Shown one piece after another: positions 34,060 through 41,137 of a DNA stretch of 41,137 nucleotides (its first letter is position 1; every line of letters starts with the position of its first letter). The translations under genes were made by a program, and so were the position numbers. Origin of the DNA: Methylovulum sp. (GTDB lineage Bacteria > Pseudomonadota > Gammaproteobacteria > Methylococcales > Methylomonadaceae); NCBI GenBank assembly GCA_028712695.1, contig JAQTQZ010000029.1, positions 1 through 41,137 of the forward strand. Direction: 5' to 3'. Below the pieces are notes generated by a model. That model did not search any database. It was not told the origin of the DNA and saw only the letters and a program-made list of their open reading frames with translations.

Positions 34060-35352
34060 ATGAAAAATTATCTGCAAGCCTGTAAAAAATTGGCGGTGAC
34101 CGTTGCGGTTTCTGCCTTAATGTTCACCAGCGCACAAGCCGAAGAGACCATTAAAGTCGGCGTGTTGCATTCTTTGTCCGGCACGATGGCGATCAGTGAA
34201 ACCACACTGAAAGACACCATGTTGATGTTGATCGACGAGCAAAATAAAAAAGGTGGTTTGCTCGGCAAAAAACTCGAAGCGGTCGTGGTTGACCCTGCGT
34301 CCAACTGGCCTTTGTTTGCGGAAAAAGCCCGTGAGTTGTTGACCAAGGATAAGGTGTCGGCAATTTTTGGTTGCTGGACTTCCGTATCACGTAAATCGGT
34401 GCTGCCTGTCATTGAGGAGCTGAACGGCATTCTCTTCTACCCCGTGCAATACGAAGGTGAAGAATCCTCGAAAAACGTTTTTTACACGGGTGCGGCCCCT
34501 AACCAACAAGCCATCCCAGCCGTTGATTATTTGATGAATGATTTGGGTGTCAAACGTTGGGTGTTGGCAGGGACTGATTATGTCTATCCACGCACCACCA
34601 ACAAAATCTTGGAAGCCTATTTGAAATCCAAAAAGGTCAACAAGAAAGACATCATGATCAACTACACGCCCTTCGGTCATTCCGACTGGCAAAGCATTGT
34701 TGCCGACATCAAAAAATTCGGTTCGGCAGGTAAGAAAACCGCTGTGGTGTCCACCATCAACGGCGATGCTAACGTCCCGTTCTACAAAGAATTGGGCAAC
34801 CAAGGCATATCGGCGGAAAAAATCCCCGTTATGGCTTTCTCAGTCGGTGAAGAGGAATTGTCCGGTATCGACACCAAACCGCTGGTCGGTCATCTGGCGG
34901 CATGGAATTATTTCATGAGCGTTGACACCACCAAAAACGCGGCCTTCATCAAAGAATGGCATGACTATACCAAAAACCCGAAACGCGTCACTAACGACCC
35001 GATGGAAGCGCATTACATCGGCTTCAATATGTGGGTGAAAGCGGTGGAAAAAGCCGGTACGACTGACCCGGACGCCGTGCAAAAAGCCATCATCGGTGTG
35101 GAATATCCTAACCTGACTGGTGGTATGGCGAAAATGCTGCCCAACCACCATATCAGCAAACCTGTTTTGATTGGCGAAATTCAAGATGACGGCCAATTCG
35201 TCACCGTTTGGCAAACCAACAAACTGGTTGATGGCGATGCCTGGTCGGATTATTTGAAAGAAAGCAAACCCATCATTGCCGATTGGACCCCACCGATCAA
35301 CTGCGGTAACTACAACACTAAAACCAAAAAGTGTTCTGGTCAAAACTATTGA
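34060..35352 (+). CDS. urtA: urea ABC transporter substrate-binding protein
   Basis: A 430-residue periplasmic protein with a 27-residue signal peptide ending AQA. IKVGVLHSLSGTMAISETTL, DPASNWPLFAEKARELL, VSAIFGCWTSVSRKSVLPV, LFYPVQYEGEESSKNVFYTG and AAPNQQAIPAVDYLM are UrtA hallmarks; the last blocks hold the urea pocket. FmdD amide-binding proteins are relatives, so short amides remain possible ligands. AGGAG precedes ATG 34060. A palindromic repeat unit separates it from urtB, which may allow higher expression of urtA than of the membrane genes. Confidence 0.96.
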   Translation: MKNYLQACKKLAVTVAVSALMFTSAQAEETIKVGVLHSLSGTMAISETTLKDTMLMLIDEQNKKGGLLGKKLEAVVVDPASNWPLFAEKARELLTKDKVSAIFGCWTSVSRKSVLPVIEELNGILFYPVQYEGEESSKNVFYTGAAPNQQAIPAVDYLMNDLGVKRWVLAGTDYVYPRTTNKILEAYLKSKKVNKKDIMINYTPFGHSDWQSIVADIKKFGSAGKKTAVVSTINGDANVPFYKELGNQGISAEKIPVMAFSVGEEELSGIDTKPLVGHLAAWNYFMSVDTTKNAAFIKEWHDYTKNPKRVTNDPMEAHYIGFNMWVKAVEKAGTTDPDAVQKAIIGVEYPNLTGGMAKMLPNHHISKPVLIGEIQDDGQFVTVWQTNKLVDGDAWSDYLKESKPIIADWTPPINCGNYNTKTKKCSGQNY

Positions 35353-35407
35353 TTTGATAAGCAATAGGATGGGCTGACGAAAGGAAGCCCATCGTTTACG
35401 CTCGATG

Positions 35408-35518
35408 CTCGTTCCCAAGCTCCAGCTTGGGAACGCAGGGCGGGAAGTTCCAGCTTCCCGACACTCCCGAAGCTAGCGCTTCGGGGGCGGCATTCCCAAG
35501 CCGGAGCTTGGGAACGAG
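35408..35518. repeat. palindromic repeat unit between urtA and urtB
   Basis: Four consecutive palindromes: CTCGTTCCCAAGC...GCTTGGGAACG (35408-35435), GGGAAGTTCCAGCTTCCC (35442-35459), CCCGAAGCTAGCGCTTCGGG (35466-35485) and TTCCCAAGCCGGAGCTTGGG plus AACGAG (35493-35518). The outer two are inverted with respect to each other, giving a MITE-like or REP-like unit. A related unit lies at 37258-37384. Confidence 0.9.
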
Positions 35519-35573
35519 TACAAATGAGTGTCAAATCCAATCCCACACCGCCCAAGCATAACAAGGAAATACG

Positions 35574-37220
35574 ATGACCATCTCCCCGTTAACGCGCCGC
35601 TATCCTTTAATCGCGCTGCTGATGCTGGTATTTTCGCTAGCGGCGCACAGTGGCGAGGCTCCTGAGTCACAGCCTTGGCTGGACGCATTGGACACCCTCA
35701 AGAAAGGCTCCATGCCGGCGCGTGAAAAAGCCATCCTGCAGCTTGCCGAAATCAAAGATGCCCACAATCTGGCGATTTTACAGGCCTTGCTTGACGGCAA
35801 ACTTTACCTTACCAAGACCGATGCCAAACTCGTCATCGGCACCGACAACCATCAAGGTTTTGACATCAGCAATGCCATCAATGGCGCCTCTTTAGGCGTG
35901 GTCGAGCATGATGCCTTAAGCAAAATCAATCTGACCAACAAAATGCGCGGCACGCTCCGCAAAATCATCGGCGAATTGGAACTCAGCGCAGATGACCCAA
36001 AAGTGCGGCTGGCGGCGGTCAAGGCCATGGCAAAGGATGCCGATGAAAAAGCCTTGGCCTTATTACGTGAGCGCGGTGGGCTAGAACAGGACGAAGCGGT
36101 ACGCGCCGCCATTAAATTGACCTTGTTATTGCAAGACATGGACAGCGAAGACAAAGGCGTGCGCATCAAGGCGATTGAAGGCGTGAAAGGTTTCGATAGC
36201 CAAGAAGCCGCCAATCGCCTAAACGCAATGGTTGAAAAAGATGAAAACGGCGAATTTATGGAGCCTGACGGCGACATCCGCGATCTCGCCAAAGCCGCGC
36301 TTATCAATATCAACAGCCGTTTGCAACTATACAGCTCGATTGAAACCGTGTTTTTCGGCCTCAGCTTAGGCGCGGTTTTGGTGTTGTCCGCCATCGGCTT
36401 GGCGATCACCTTTGGGGTAATGGGGGTCATCAATATGGCGCACGGCGAGCTAATGATGCTGGGCGCATACACCACTTACGTCATGCAGCAACTCATGCCC
36501 AACTATTTGGGTTGGTCGATCATCCTGTCCATCCCCGCCGCGTTTGTCATTTCCGCGTTGGTCGGCATTGCCATCGAGCGTGGCATTATCCGCTTCCTCT
36601 ACGGACGGCCTTTAGAAACCTTGCTGGCGACTTTTGGCGTGAGCCTGATCTTGCAACAAAGCGTGCGCTCCATTTTCTCCCCGCTCAACCGCAGTGTCGC
36701 CACGCCGGAATGGATGAGCGGCTCATGGCAGATCAATGACTTTTTGTCGCTGACCTGGAACCGCTTTTACATCCTGGTGTTTTGTTTGTTGGTGTTTGTG
36801 TTGCTGCTGCAAATCCTCAAACGCACCCGCTTAGGCCTTGAGGTCCGCGCCGTCGCGCAAAACCGCAAAATGGCAAAAGCGATGGGCATCCCCACCGCCC
36901 GCGTCGATGCGATGACCTTTGGTTTAGGTTCGGGTATTGCCGGTGTTGCGGGTGTGGCGTTAAGCCAAATCACCAATGTCGGGCCTAATTTAGGCCAAGC
37001 CTATATCGTCGATTCGTTCATGGTCGTGGTGTTTGGCGGTGTCGGCAATTTGTTGGGCACCTTAGTGGCGGGGTTCTCACTAGGCATTGCCAACAAGTTT
37101 TTGGAACCGTTCGCTGGCGCGGTGTTGGCGAAGATTCTGGTGCTGGTGTTCATCATTTTATTTATCCAAAAACGCCCCCGTGGCTTGTTTCCGCAAAAGG
37201 GCAGGGCGGCGGATTCTTGA
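35574..37220 (+). CDS. urtB: urea ABC transporter permease UrtB
   Basis: A 548-residue inner-membrane protein. After a signal-like N-terminus, residues about 25-255 form a soluble helical, HEAT-like domain typical of proteobacterial UrtB. Eight or so membrane helices follow, with LAITFGVMGVINMAHGELMM and LGAYTTYV, IAIERGIIRFLYGRPLETLL, AVAQNRKMAKAMGIPTARVD and VDSFMVVVFGGVGNLLGTLV. UrtB pairs with UrtC to form the channel. AAGGAA precedes ATG 35574. The gene is flanked on both sides by palindromic repeat units. Confidence 0.96.
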   Translation: MTISPLTRRYPLIALLMLVFSLAAHSGEAPESQPWLDALDTLKKGSMPAREKAILQLAEIKDAHNLAILQALLDGKLYLTKTDAKLVIGTDNHQGFDISNAINGASLGVVEHDALSKINLTNKMRGTLRKIIGELELSADDPKVRLAAVKAMAKDADEKALALLRERGGLEQDEAVRAAIKLTLLLQDMDSEDKGVRIKAIEGVKGFDSQEAANRLNAMVEKDENGEFMEPDGDIRDLAKAALININSRLQLYSSIETVFFGLSLGAVLVLSAIGLAITFGVMGVINMAHGELMMLGAYTTYVMQQLMPNYLGWSIILSIPAAFVISALVGIAIERGIIRFLYGRPLETLLATFGVSLILQQSVRSIFSPLNRSVATPEWMSGSWQINDFLSLTWNRFYILVFCLLVFVLLLQILKRTRLGLEVRAVAQNRKMAKAMGIPTARVDAMTFGLGSGIAGVAGVALSQITNVGPNLGQAYIVDSFMVVVFGGVGNLLGTLVAGFSLGIANKFLEPFAGAVLAKILVLVFIILFIQKRPRGLFPQKGRAADS

Positions 37221-37257
37221 TTATTGAGTCCACGAAAAACAAAACAAACGCCGTTCG

Positions 37258-37384
37258 CTCGTTCCCAAGCTCCAGCTTGGGAACGCAGTACGGGAAGCTC
37301 TTGCTTCCAGAATGATTAGGACGGGAAAGATAGGAAGCTAGAGCTTCCAAAACCGCATTCCCAAGCTGGAGCTTGGGAACGAGC
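37258..37384. repeat. palindromic repeat unit between urtB and urtC
   Basis: Same architecture as 35408-35518: an outer palindrome CTCGTTCCCAAGC...TTGGGAACG at the left, the inverted TTCCCAAGCTGGAGCTTGGG with AACGAG at the right (to 37384), and shorter palindromes with GGAAGC arms between. Its right edge reaches to within 15 bp of the urtC start codon. Confidence 0.9.
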
Positions 37385-37399
37385 GTAAAAGGTTACAAA

Positions 37400-38494
37400 A
37401 TGAAACTCCTGACACTCGCAACCCAAGACAAAACCTGCACCACGGTGCTGATGCTGTTGGCGGCGGTCACCGTCGTCATCCCGCTGTGCAATGTGCTGAC
37501 TGCCGTCGATTCGCCGCTGCATTTTTCCGCCTATACCGTCTCGCTGGTCGGCAAATATCTGACGTTTGCGCTACTGGGCATGTCGTTGGATTTGGTCTGG
37601 GGCTATTGCGGCATTCTGGCATTGGGTCATGGTGCATTTTTCGCTTTAGGCGGTTATGCAATGGGCATGTATCTGATGCGCCAAATCGGCACACGCGGCG
37701 TTTATGGCGACCCGTTGTTACCGGATTTTATGATTTTCCTGAACTGGAAAGAACTGCCGTGGTACTGGTTTGGCTTTGATAACTTTGGCTTTGCACTGCT
37801 CATGGTTGTGCTTGCCCCTGGCGCGTTGGCGTTTGTGTTCGGCTGGTTGGCGTTCCGCTCCCGCGTCACGGGTGTGTATTTGTCGATCATTACCCAAGCC
37901 TTGACTTACGCACTGTTGCTGGCGTTCTTCCGCAATGAGATGGGCTTCGGTGGCAACAACGGGCTGACTGATTTTAAAGACATCCTCGGCTTTAATATCC
38001 AATCCGAAAACGTCCGTTCCATGCTGCTGTTTTTGTCGGGTTCGGCGTTAATCATCTCATTCCTGCTCTGCCGTTGGATAGCGGGCACTAAATTAGGCCG
38101 TGTGGTCACTGCCGTCCGGGATCAAGAATCCCGTGTCCGCTTCCTAGGCTATCGTGTCGAAATGTTCAAGCTGTGGATTTTCGTGTTCGCCGCGATGCTT
38201 GCCGGCGTCGCCGGCGCTTTGTATGTGCCGCAAGTCGGCATCATCAACCCCAGCGAATTTACCCCGCTCAACTCCTTGGAAATTGTCGTCTGGGTGGCAA
38301 TGGGCGGACGCGGCACCTTATACGGGGCAATTATCGGCGCGGTAGTGGTCAATTACAGCAAAACCGTGTTGACCGGACTCATGCCGGATGCGTGGTTGTT
38401 TATTCTGGGCAGCTTGTTCGTTGTCATCACCGTGCTGCTGCCGGACGGTATCGTCGGCCTGATGCGGCGTAATATAAGGGGTAAACAAGTATGA
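37400..38494 (+). CDS. urtC: urea ABC transporter permease UrtC
   Basis: A 364-residue membrane protein with about ten helices. ALLGMSLDLVWGYCGILALG with HGAFFALGGYAMGMYLMR, FFRNEMGFGGNNGLTDFKDI, AVRDQESRVRFLGY and IVVWVAMGGRGTLYGAIIGA are UrtC blocks. ATG 37400 is preferred over an upstream TTG that lies within the palindromic repeat. The stop overlaps the urtD start (ATGA), indicating translational coupling. Confidence 0.96.
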   Translation: MKLLTLATQDKTCTTVLMLLAAVTVVIPLCNVLTAVDSPLHFSAYTVSLVGKYLTFALLGMSLDLVWGYCGILALGHGAFFALGGYAMGMYLMRQIGTRGVYGDPLLPDFMIFLNWKELPWYWFGFDNFGFALLMVVLAPGALAFVFGWLAFRSRVTGVYLSIITQALTYALLLAFFRNEMGFGGNNGLTDFKDILGFNIQSENVRSMLLFLSGSALIISFLLCRWIAGTKLGRVVTAVRDQESRVRFLGYRVEMFKLWIFVFAAMLAGVAGALYVPQVGIINPSEFTPLNSLEIVVWVAMGGRGTLYGAIIGAVVVNYSKTVLTGLMPDAWLFILGSLFVVITVLLPDGIVGLMRRNIRGKQV

Positions 38495-39309
38495 ATAGCT
38501 TTGCGGAAAATCTGTTTAATGAAGATGACAAAGTCAGTAGCTTGGTAGTGGAAGGAAAAGTCGATACCCGCCACGGCCCCATTTTGTATATGGAGGATGT
38601 GAGTGTCAGTTTTGACGGCTTTAAGGCATTGAATAAGCTGTCTTTATTTATAGATGCTGGCGAATTGCGGTGCATGATCGGCCCTAACGGCGCGGGCAAA
38701 ACCACAATGATGGATGTGATTACCGGCAAAACCAAACCCGATACCGGATCGGTGTTTTTCGGGCAAACCATTGATTTGTTGAAAATGGACGAACCCGCAA
38801 TTGCCCAAGCGGGCATCTGCCGGAAATTCCAAAAACCCAGCGTTTTTGATGCCTTGTCGGTATTTGAAAACTTGGAACTGGCCTTAAAAACCAACAAAGG
38901 CGCGTGGAACACTTTATTTTTCCGCCTTAACAGCGAACAGAGCGACCGCATCGGCGATGTGATGGAAACGGTTGGCTTAAGTGCGTTGGCGCATTCCCGC
39001 GCGGGCATCCTCTCGCACGGGCAAAAGCAATGGCTGGAAATTGGCATGTTATTGATGCAAGAGCCCAAAGTCATGCTGGTCGATGAACCTATCGCCGGTA
39101 TGACCCATCAGGAAATTGAACGCACCGCCGAATTGTTGTTATCGCTACAAGGCGAAAGGTCATTGGTCGTTGTCGAGCATGATATGGAGTTCGTCCGCTC
39201 AATCGCGCAAAAAGTCACCGTCCTGCATGAGGGCGGTGTCTTGACCGAAGGCACAATGGATGAAGTGCAAAACGACCCGCGTGTCATTCAAGTGTATTTG
39301 GGGGGCTGA
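38491..39309 (+). CDS. urtD: urea ABC transporter ATPase UrtD
   Basis: A 272-residue ATPase with Walker A IGPNGAGKTTMMD (about residue 68), signature LSHGQKQWLEIGMLL, Walker B VMLVDEPIAGM and H-loop VVEHDMEFV. Residues 1-25 form an extension before the core YMEDVSVSFDGFKAL. LSHGQKQWLEIGML is the particular signature variant of UrtD. It overlaps urtC by 4 bp and urtE by 1 bp. Confidence 0.96.
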   Translation: MNSFAENLFNEDDKVSSLVVEGKVDTRHGPILYMEDVSVSFDGFKALNKLSLFIDAGELRCMIGPNGAGKTTMMDVITGKTKPDTGSVFFGQTIDLLKMDEPAIAQAGICRKFQKPSVFDALSVFENLELALKTNKGAWNTLFFRLNSEQSDRIGDVMETVGLSALAHSRAGILSHGQKQWLEIGMLLMQEPKVMLVDEPIAGMTHQEIERTAELLLSLQGERSLVVVEHDMEFVRSIAQKVTVLHEGGVLTEGTMDEVQNDPRVIQVYLGG

Positions 39310-40091
39310 TGCTAAAAATTAACCAATTGCAACAATACTACGGCGAAAGCCACACCTTATGGGATTTCAATTTGGAGGTGCCCGAAGGCGCGTGTGTCTG
39401 TCTGATGGGGCGTAACGGCGTGGGCAAAACCACCTTGCTGAAAGCTATCATGGGCTTGATTCCGGTCAGGGAAGGCAGCATCACGATGGACGGCGAACCG
39501 CTCGCCGACGGTAAAGCCGAAAAACGCGCCGAGATGGGTATTGGTTATGTCCCGCAAGGCCGCGAGATTTTTCCGCTGTTGACTGTGGAAGAAAATCTCA
39601 AAACCGGATTACGCGCCGCCAGCAAGCACGGCATCAAAAAAGTCCCCGACGCTATCTACGAAATTTTCCCCGTGTTAAAACAAATGCTCAGACGGCGCGG
39701 CGGCGACTTGTCCGGCGGTCAGCAACAGCAATTGGCGATAGGCCGGGCTTTGGTGCTTAACCCTCGGCTATTGATTTTGGACGAACCCACCGAAGGCATC
39801 CAGCCGAACATCGTCAGCGAAATAGGCGATGTCATCATTCGCCTTAACCGTTCACGCGGCACCCCGCTAACCATGCCAAAACCCAACCCAAACGCCTTAG
39901 GCGAAGTGCATGAGGCCATCCACAAAATCAACCAAGAACTCGGCGTGACCGTGTTGTTGGTCGAGCAAAAACTGCCGTTTGCCAGAAAAGTCGCTGACCG
40001 GTTTTGTATCATGGACAGAGGGCGCACCGTAGCCATAGGTGATATGGAGGAATTGTCCGAAGGCATGGTGAAGCAATATTTGACGGTTTGA
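39309..40091 (+). CDS. urtE: urea ABC transporter ATPase UrtE with unusual insertion
   Basis: A 260-residue ATPase, about 30 longer than usual (about 230). Walker A is GRNGVGKTT (35-43), the signature LSGGQQQQLAIGRAL, Walker B LLILDEPTEGIQPNIV. Between IGDVIIRLN (ending at 180) and QELGVTVLLVEQKLPFARK (from 208) lies an extra segment, about 181-207, containing GTPLTMPKPNPNALGEVHEA. The helix after it (EVHEAIHKIN) resembles the one before it. The frame stays open, so the protein should be made. The ATG overlaps the urtD stop (TGATG). Confidence 0.94.
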   Translation: MLKINQLQQYYGESHTLWDFNLEVPEGACVCLMGRNGVGKTTLLKAIMGLIPVREGSITMDGEPLADGKAEKRAEMGIGYVPQGREIFPLLTVEENLKTGLRAASKHGIKKVPDAIYEIFPVLKQMLRRRGGDLSGGQQQQLAIGRALVLNPRLLILDEPTEGIQPNIVSEIGDVIIRLNRSRGTPLTMPKPNPNALGEVHEAIHKINQELGVTVLLVEQKLPFARKVADRFCIMDRGRTVAIGDMEELSEGMVKQYLTV

Positions 40092-40313
40092 TTATTGGCA
40101 AAAGCGGGGTACGATGTAACGGCCTAAACGGTGCGTTTTGATGCCGAACTAACCAATCAAGCTTGCCCCGTTTCCAATCACGCATCACGGCATTAGGTCA
40201 GTGTTGAAACCCCTTTTAGGAGTTCAAACCTAGGTTTGCACTCCTTTTTAGTAACTGGATAGTAGTGACACGCGAAAGCAGGAACAAGCATCAATTAACC
40301 TAGAGGACTTATC
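40092..40313. other. intergenic region urtE-hupE
   Basis: Holds the terminator at 40218-40249 and presumably a separate promoter for the following gene. No gene seen. Confidence 0.4.
40218..40249 (+). terminator. terminator behind the urt operon
   Basis: AGGAGT-T-CAAACC-TA-GGTTTG-C-ACTCCT stem followed by a T run, 126 bp past the urtE stop. Confidence 0.8.
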
Positions 40314-40901
40314 ATGAAAACAAAATCACTTATCTTATCCGCCATCCTATTAAGCCTCGCCACACTACCTGCCCATGCCCATACCGGCATCGGTACAGTC
40401 CACGGCTTGCTGGATGGCCTTGTGCATCCCCTAGTCGGCATCGACCACTTGCTGGTCATGCTCGCCGTCGGCCTATGGGCGGCGATGCGCGGCGGCAAAT
40501 CGTCATGGCTATTGCCGCTGGCGTTTTTGACCGCAATGGGCGCTGGCGCTGGGTTGTCCTCACTAGGCATCACCATCACAGCGGCAGAAACCTGGGTCGC
40601 ATGTTCAGTCGTGGCGGCAGGCGTGTTGGTGTGGCGTAACACGCGCATGTCATCGGCATTGGCAGTTGCGTTGGTGGCAGTTTTCGCCCTCGCCCACGGC
40701 TATGTCCATGCTTTGGAATTGACAGACAGTGCCGATGCCTTGGCGTATTCAGCAGGATTTCTGCTAACCACGGCGGTGTTGCATGGCTTGGGTTTGGCAG
40801 TTGGCTTATTGGCGGCGGCTAGGGTGAAAATGCTGGGTGCAGGCTTGGGCTTGGTTTGTGCGTTGGTGGGGGTGGGGGTGGGGCTGTTGGTTGGGGTTTG
40901 A
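40314..40901 (+). CDS. HupE/UreJ family membrane protein
   Basis: A 195-residue protein with a cleavable signal (ending AHA, about residue 22) and six further hydrophobic helices. The family signature lies after the signal: HTGIG, then HGLLDGLVHPLVGIDHLLVM, whose His and Asp residues are thought to bind metal. HupE/UreJ proteins are linked to nickel supply for hydrogenase or urease. Here the urea transporter upstream points to urease (UreJ-like), although no urease gene is in the window. A short frame overlaps its stop codon. Confidence 0.88.
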   Translation: MKTKSLILSAILLSLATLPAHAHTGIGTVHGLLDGLVHPLVGIDHLLVMLAVGLWAAMRGGKSSWLLPLAFLTAMGAGAGLSSLGITITAAETWVACSVVAAGVLVWRNTRMSSALAVALVAVFALAHGYVHALELTDSADALAYSAGFLLTTAVLHGLGLAVGLLAAARVKMLGAGLGLVCALVGVGVGLLVGV

Positions 40902-41017
40902 TGAAATCGTTCGCTCGGATGAATGGCATGGGCGATAACTTTGATCCTTTGCATGAACGCTACGCTGATTTTGACTTTGAACAGAGTATCTACAATCCTG
41001 CAACATCGGATTATTAA
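40901..41017 (+). CDS. 38-codon frame coupled to the hupE/ureJ gene
   Basis: ATG 40901 overlaps the preceding stop (TGATG), as in coupled genes. The product MKSFARMNGMGDNFDPLHER continues with an acidic/aromatic stretch (YADFDFEQSIYNPATSDY) and stops at 41015-41017, at the probable edge of an insertion sequence. It may be a real small gene, or the start of a gene cut by the IS. I recognise no family. Confidence 0.35.
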   Translation: MKSFARMNGMGDNFDPLHERYADFDFEQSIYNPATSDY

Positions 41018-41137
41018 CTGATGTTACGCACCCCCATCCCAAAAAGCGTATCATTCCAGGATGGATAAAGAAAAAACCGAACTCTACACAGACTACCTGA
41101 TCTGCAACCAAGGCTTAGCAACGGCGACGGGCTTGTC
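41018..41137 (+). mobile_element. left end of an insertion sequence
   Basis: The element seems to begin near CTGATGTTACGCACCC (41018-41033), which has the look of an IS terminal sequence and sits 28 bp before a transposase start. The right end is beyond the window. Confidence 0.45.
41061..41137 (+). CDS. transposase N-terminus, cut by window edge
   Basis: ATG 41061 opens MDKEKTELYTDYL followed by ICNQGLATATGL, resembling the N-terminus of DDE transposases that begin (Y)TDYLIxxxGxxTATGLSxLL. Only 25 residues are visible, so the IS family is not assigned. Confidence 0.6.
   Translation, partial: MDKEKTELYTDYLICNQGLATATGL

Noticed and set aside
35408-37384. Palindromic repeats as a CRISPR array
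   Set aside because: The repeats are adjoining palindromes of different sequence with no regular spacers, and no cas gene is present.
40092-40217. Sigma-54 promoter (TGGC at 40097)
   Set aside because: The -12 GC is not at the required ten-base distance from GG.

Overview
The window is a stretch of gammaproteobacterial chromosome. The housekeeping block carAB-greA-yhbY/rlmE-ftsH-glmM-tpiA-secG-tRNA-Leu(GAG) is in the order known from pseudomonads and relatives. Moderate GC, an NCS1-permease/kinase fusion, urea uptake genes, YfdX and dispersed 'TTCCCAAGCTCCAGCTTGGGAA' palindromes would fit a methanotroph-like Methylococcales organism. That taxonomic guess is inference only.

Left edge (1-3250): a decaying genomic island lies on the 3' side of tRNA-Leu(GAG). 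It contains the start of an IS3-type transposase, a probable small HTH regulator with its own palindrome, and a higBA toxin-antitoxin pair held between two copies of a 46-bp repeat. One repeat copy cuts off a phage-type integrase after about 50 residues. Beyond these lie a broken DUF3631 replication gene and an HTH protein. A degenerate second copy of the tRNA 3' end plus its terminator sits at 1697-1788, so the island looks like two elements inserted in tandem.

Core block (3251-14200): tRNA-Leu, secG, tpiA, glmM, ftsH, rlmE, greA, carB and carA are on the minus strand and yhbY is on the plus strand. folP, usually found between ftsH and glmM, is absent. carA starts with TTG behind a leader hairpin.

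Accessory metabolism (14382-27078): a sigma-54 activator with a Cys-rich sensory domain, followed by a methyltransferase, faces a DUF938 methyltransferase / beta-carbonic anhydrase / SDR operon. A very good -24/-12 promoter stands in front of that operon. Next come an AlkB-type repair dioxygenase, a FetAB-type metal exporter, a porin / shortened Mop / ModA molybdate group, a pseudogene, and a group of small exported proteins around a YfdX protein.

Urea block (27239-41017): a LuxR-type response regulator and a 1120-residue NCS1-permease/histidine-kinase/receiver fusion are on the minus strand, together with an exported protein of unknown function. Facing them on the plus strand are a porin, the urea ABC transporter urtABCDE, and a HupE/UreJ family membrane protein. 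The layout suggests that the permease-like sensor detects urea or a related nitrogen compound and controls uptake. Palindromic repeat units sit between urtA/urtB and urtB/urtC. The right edge runs into another IS element.
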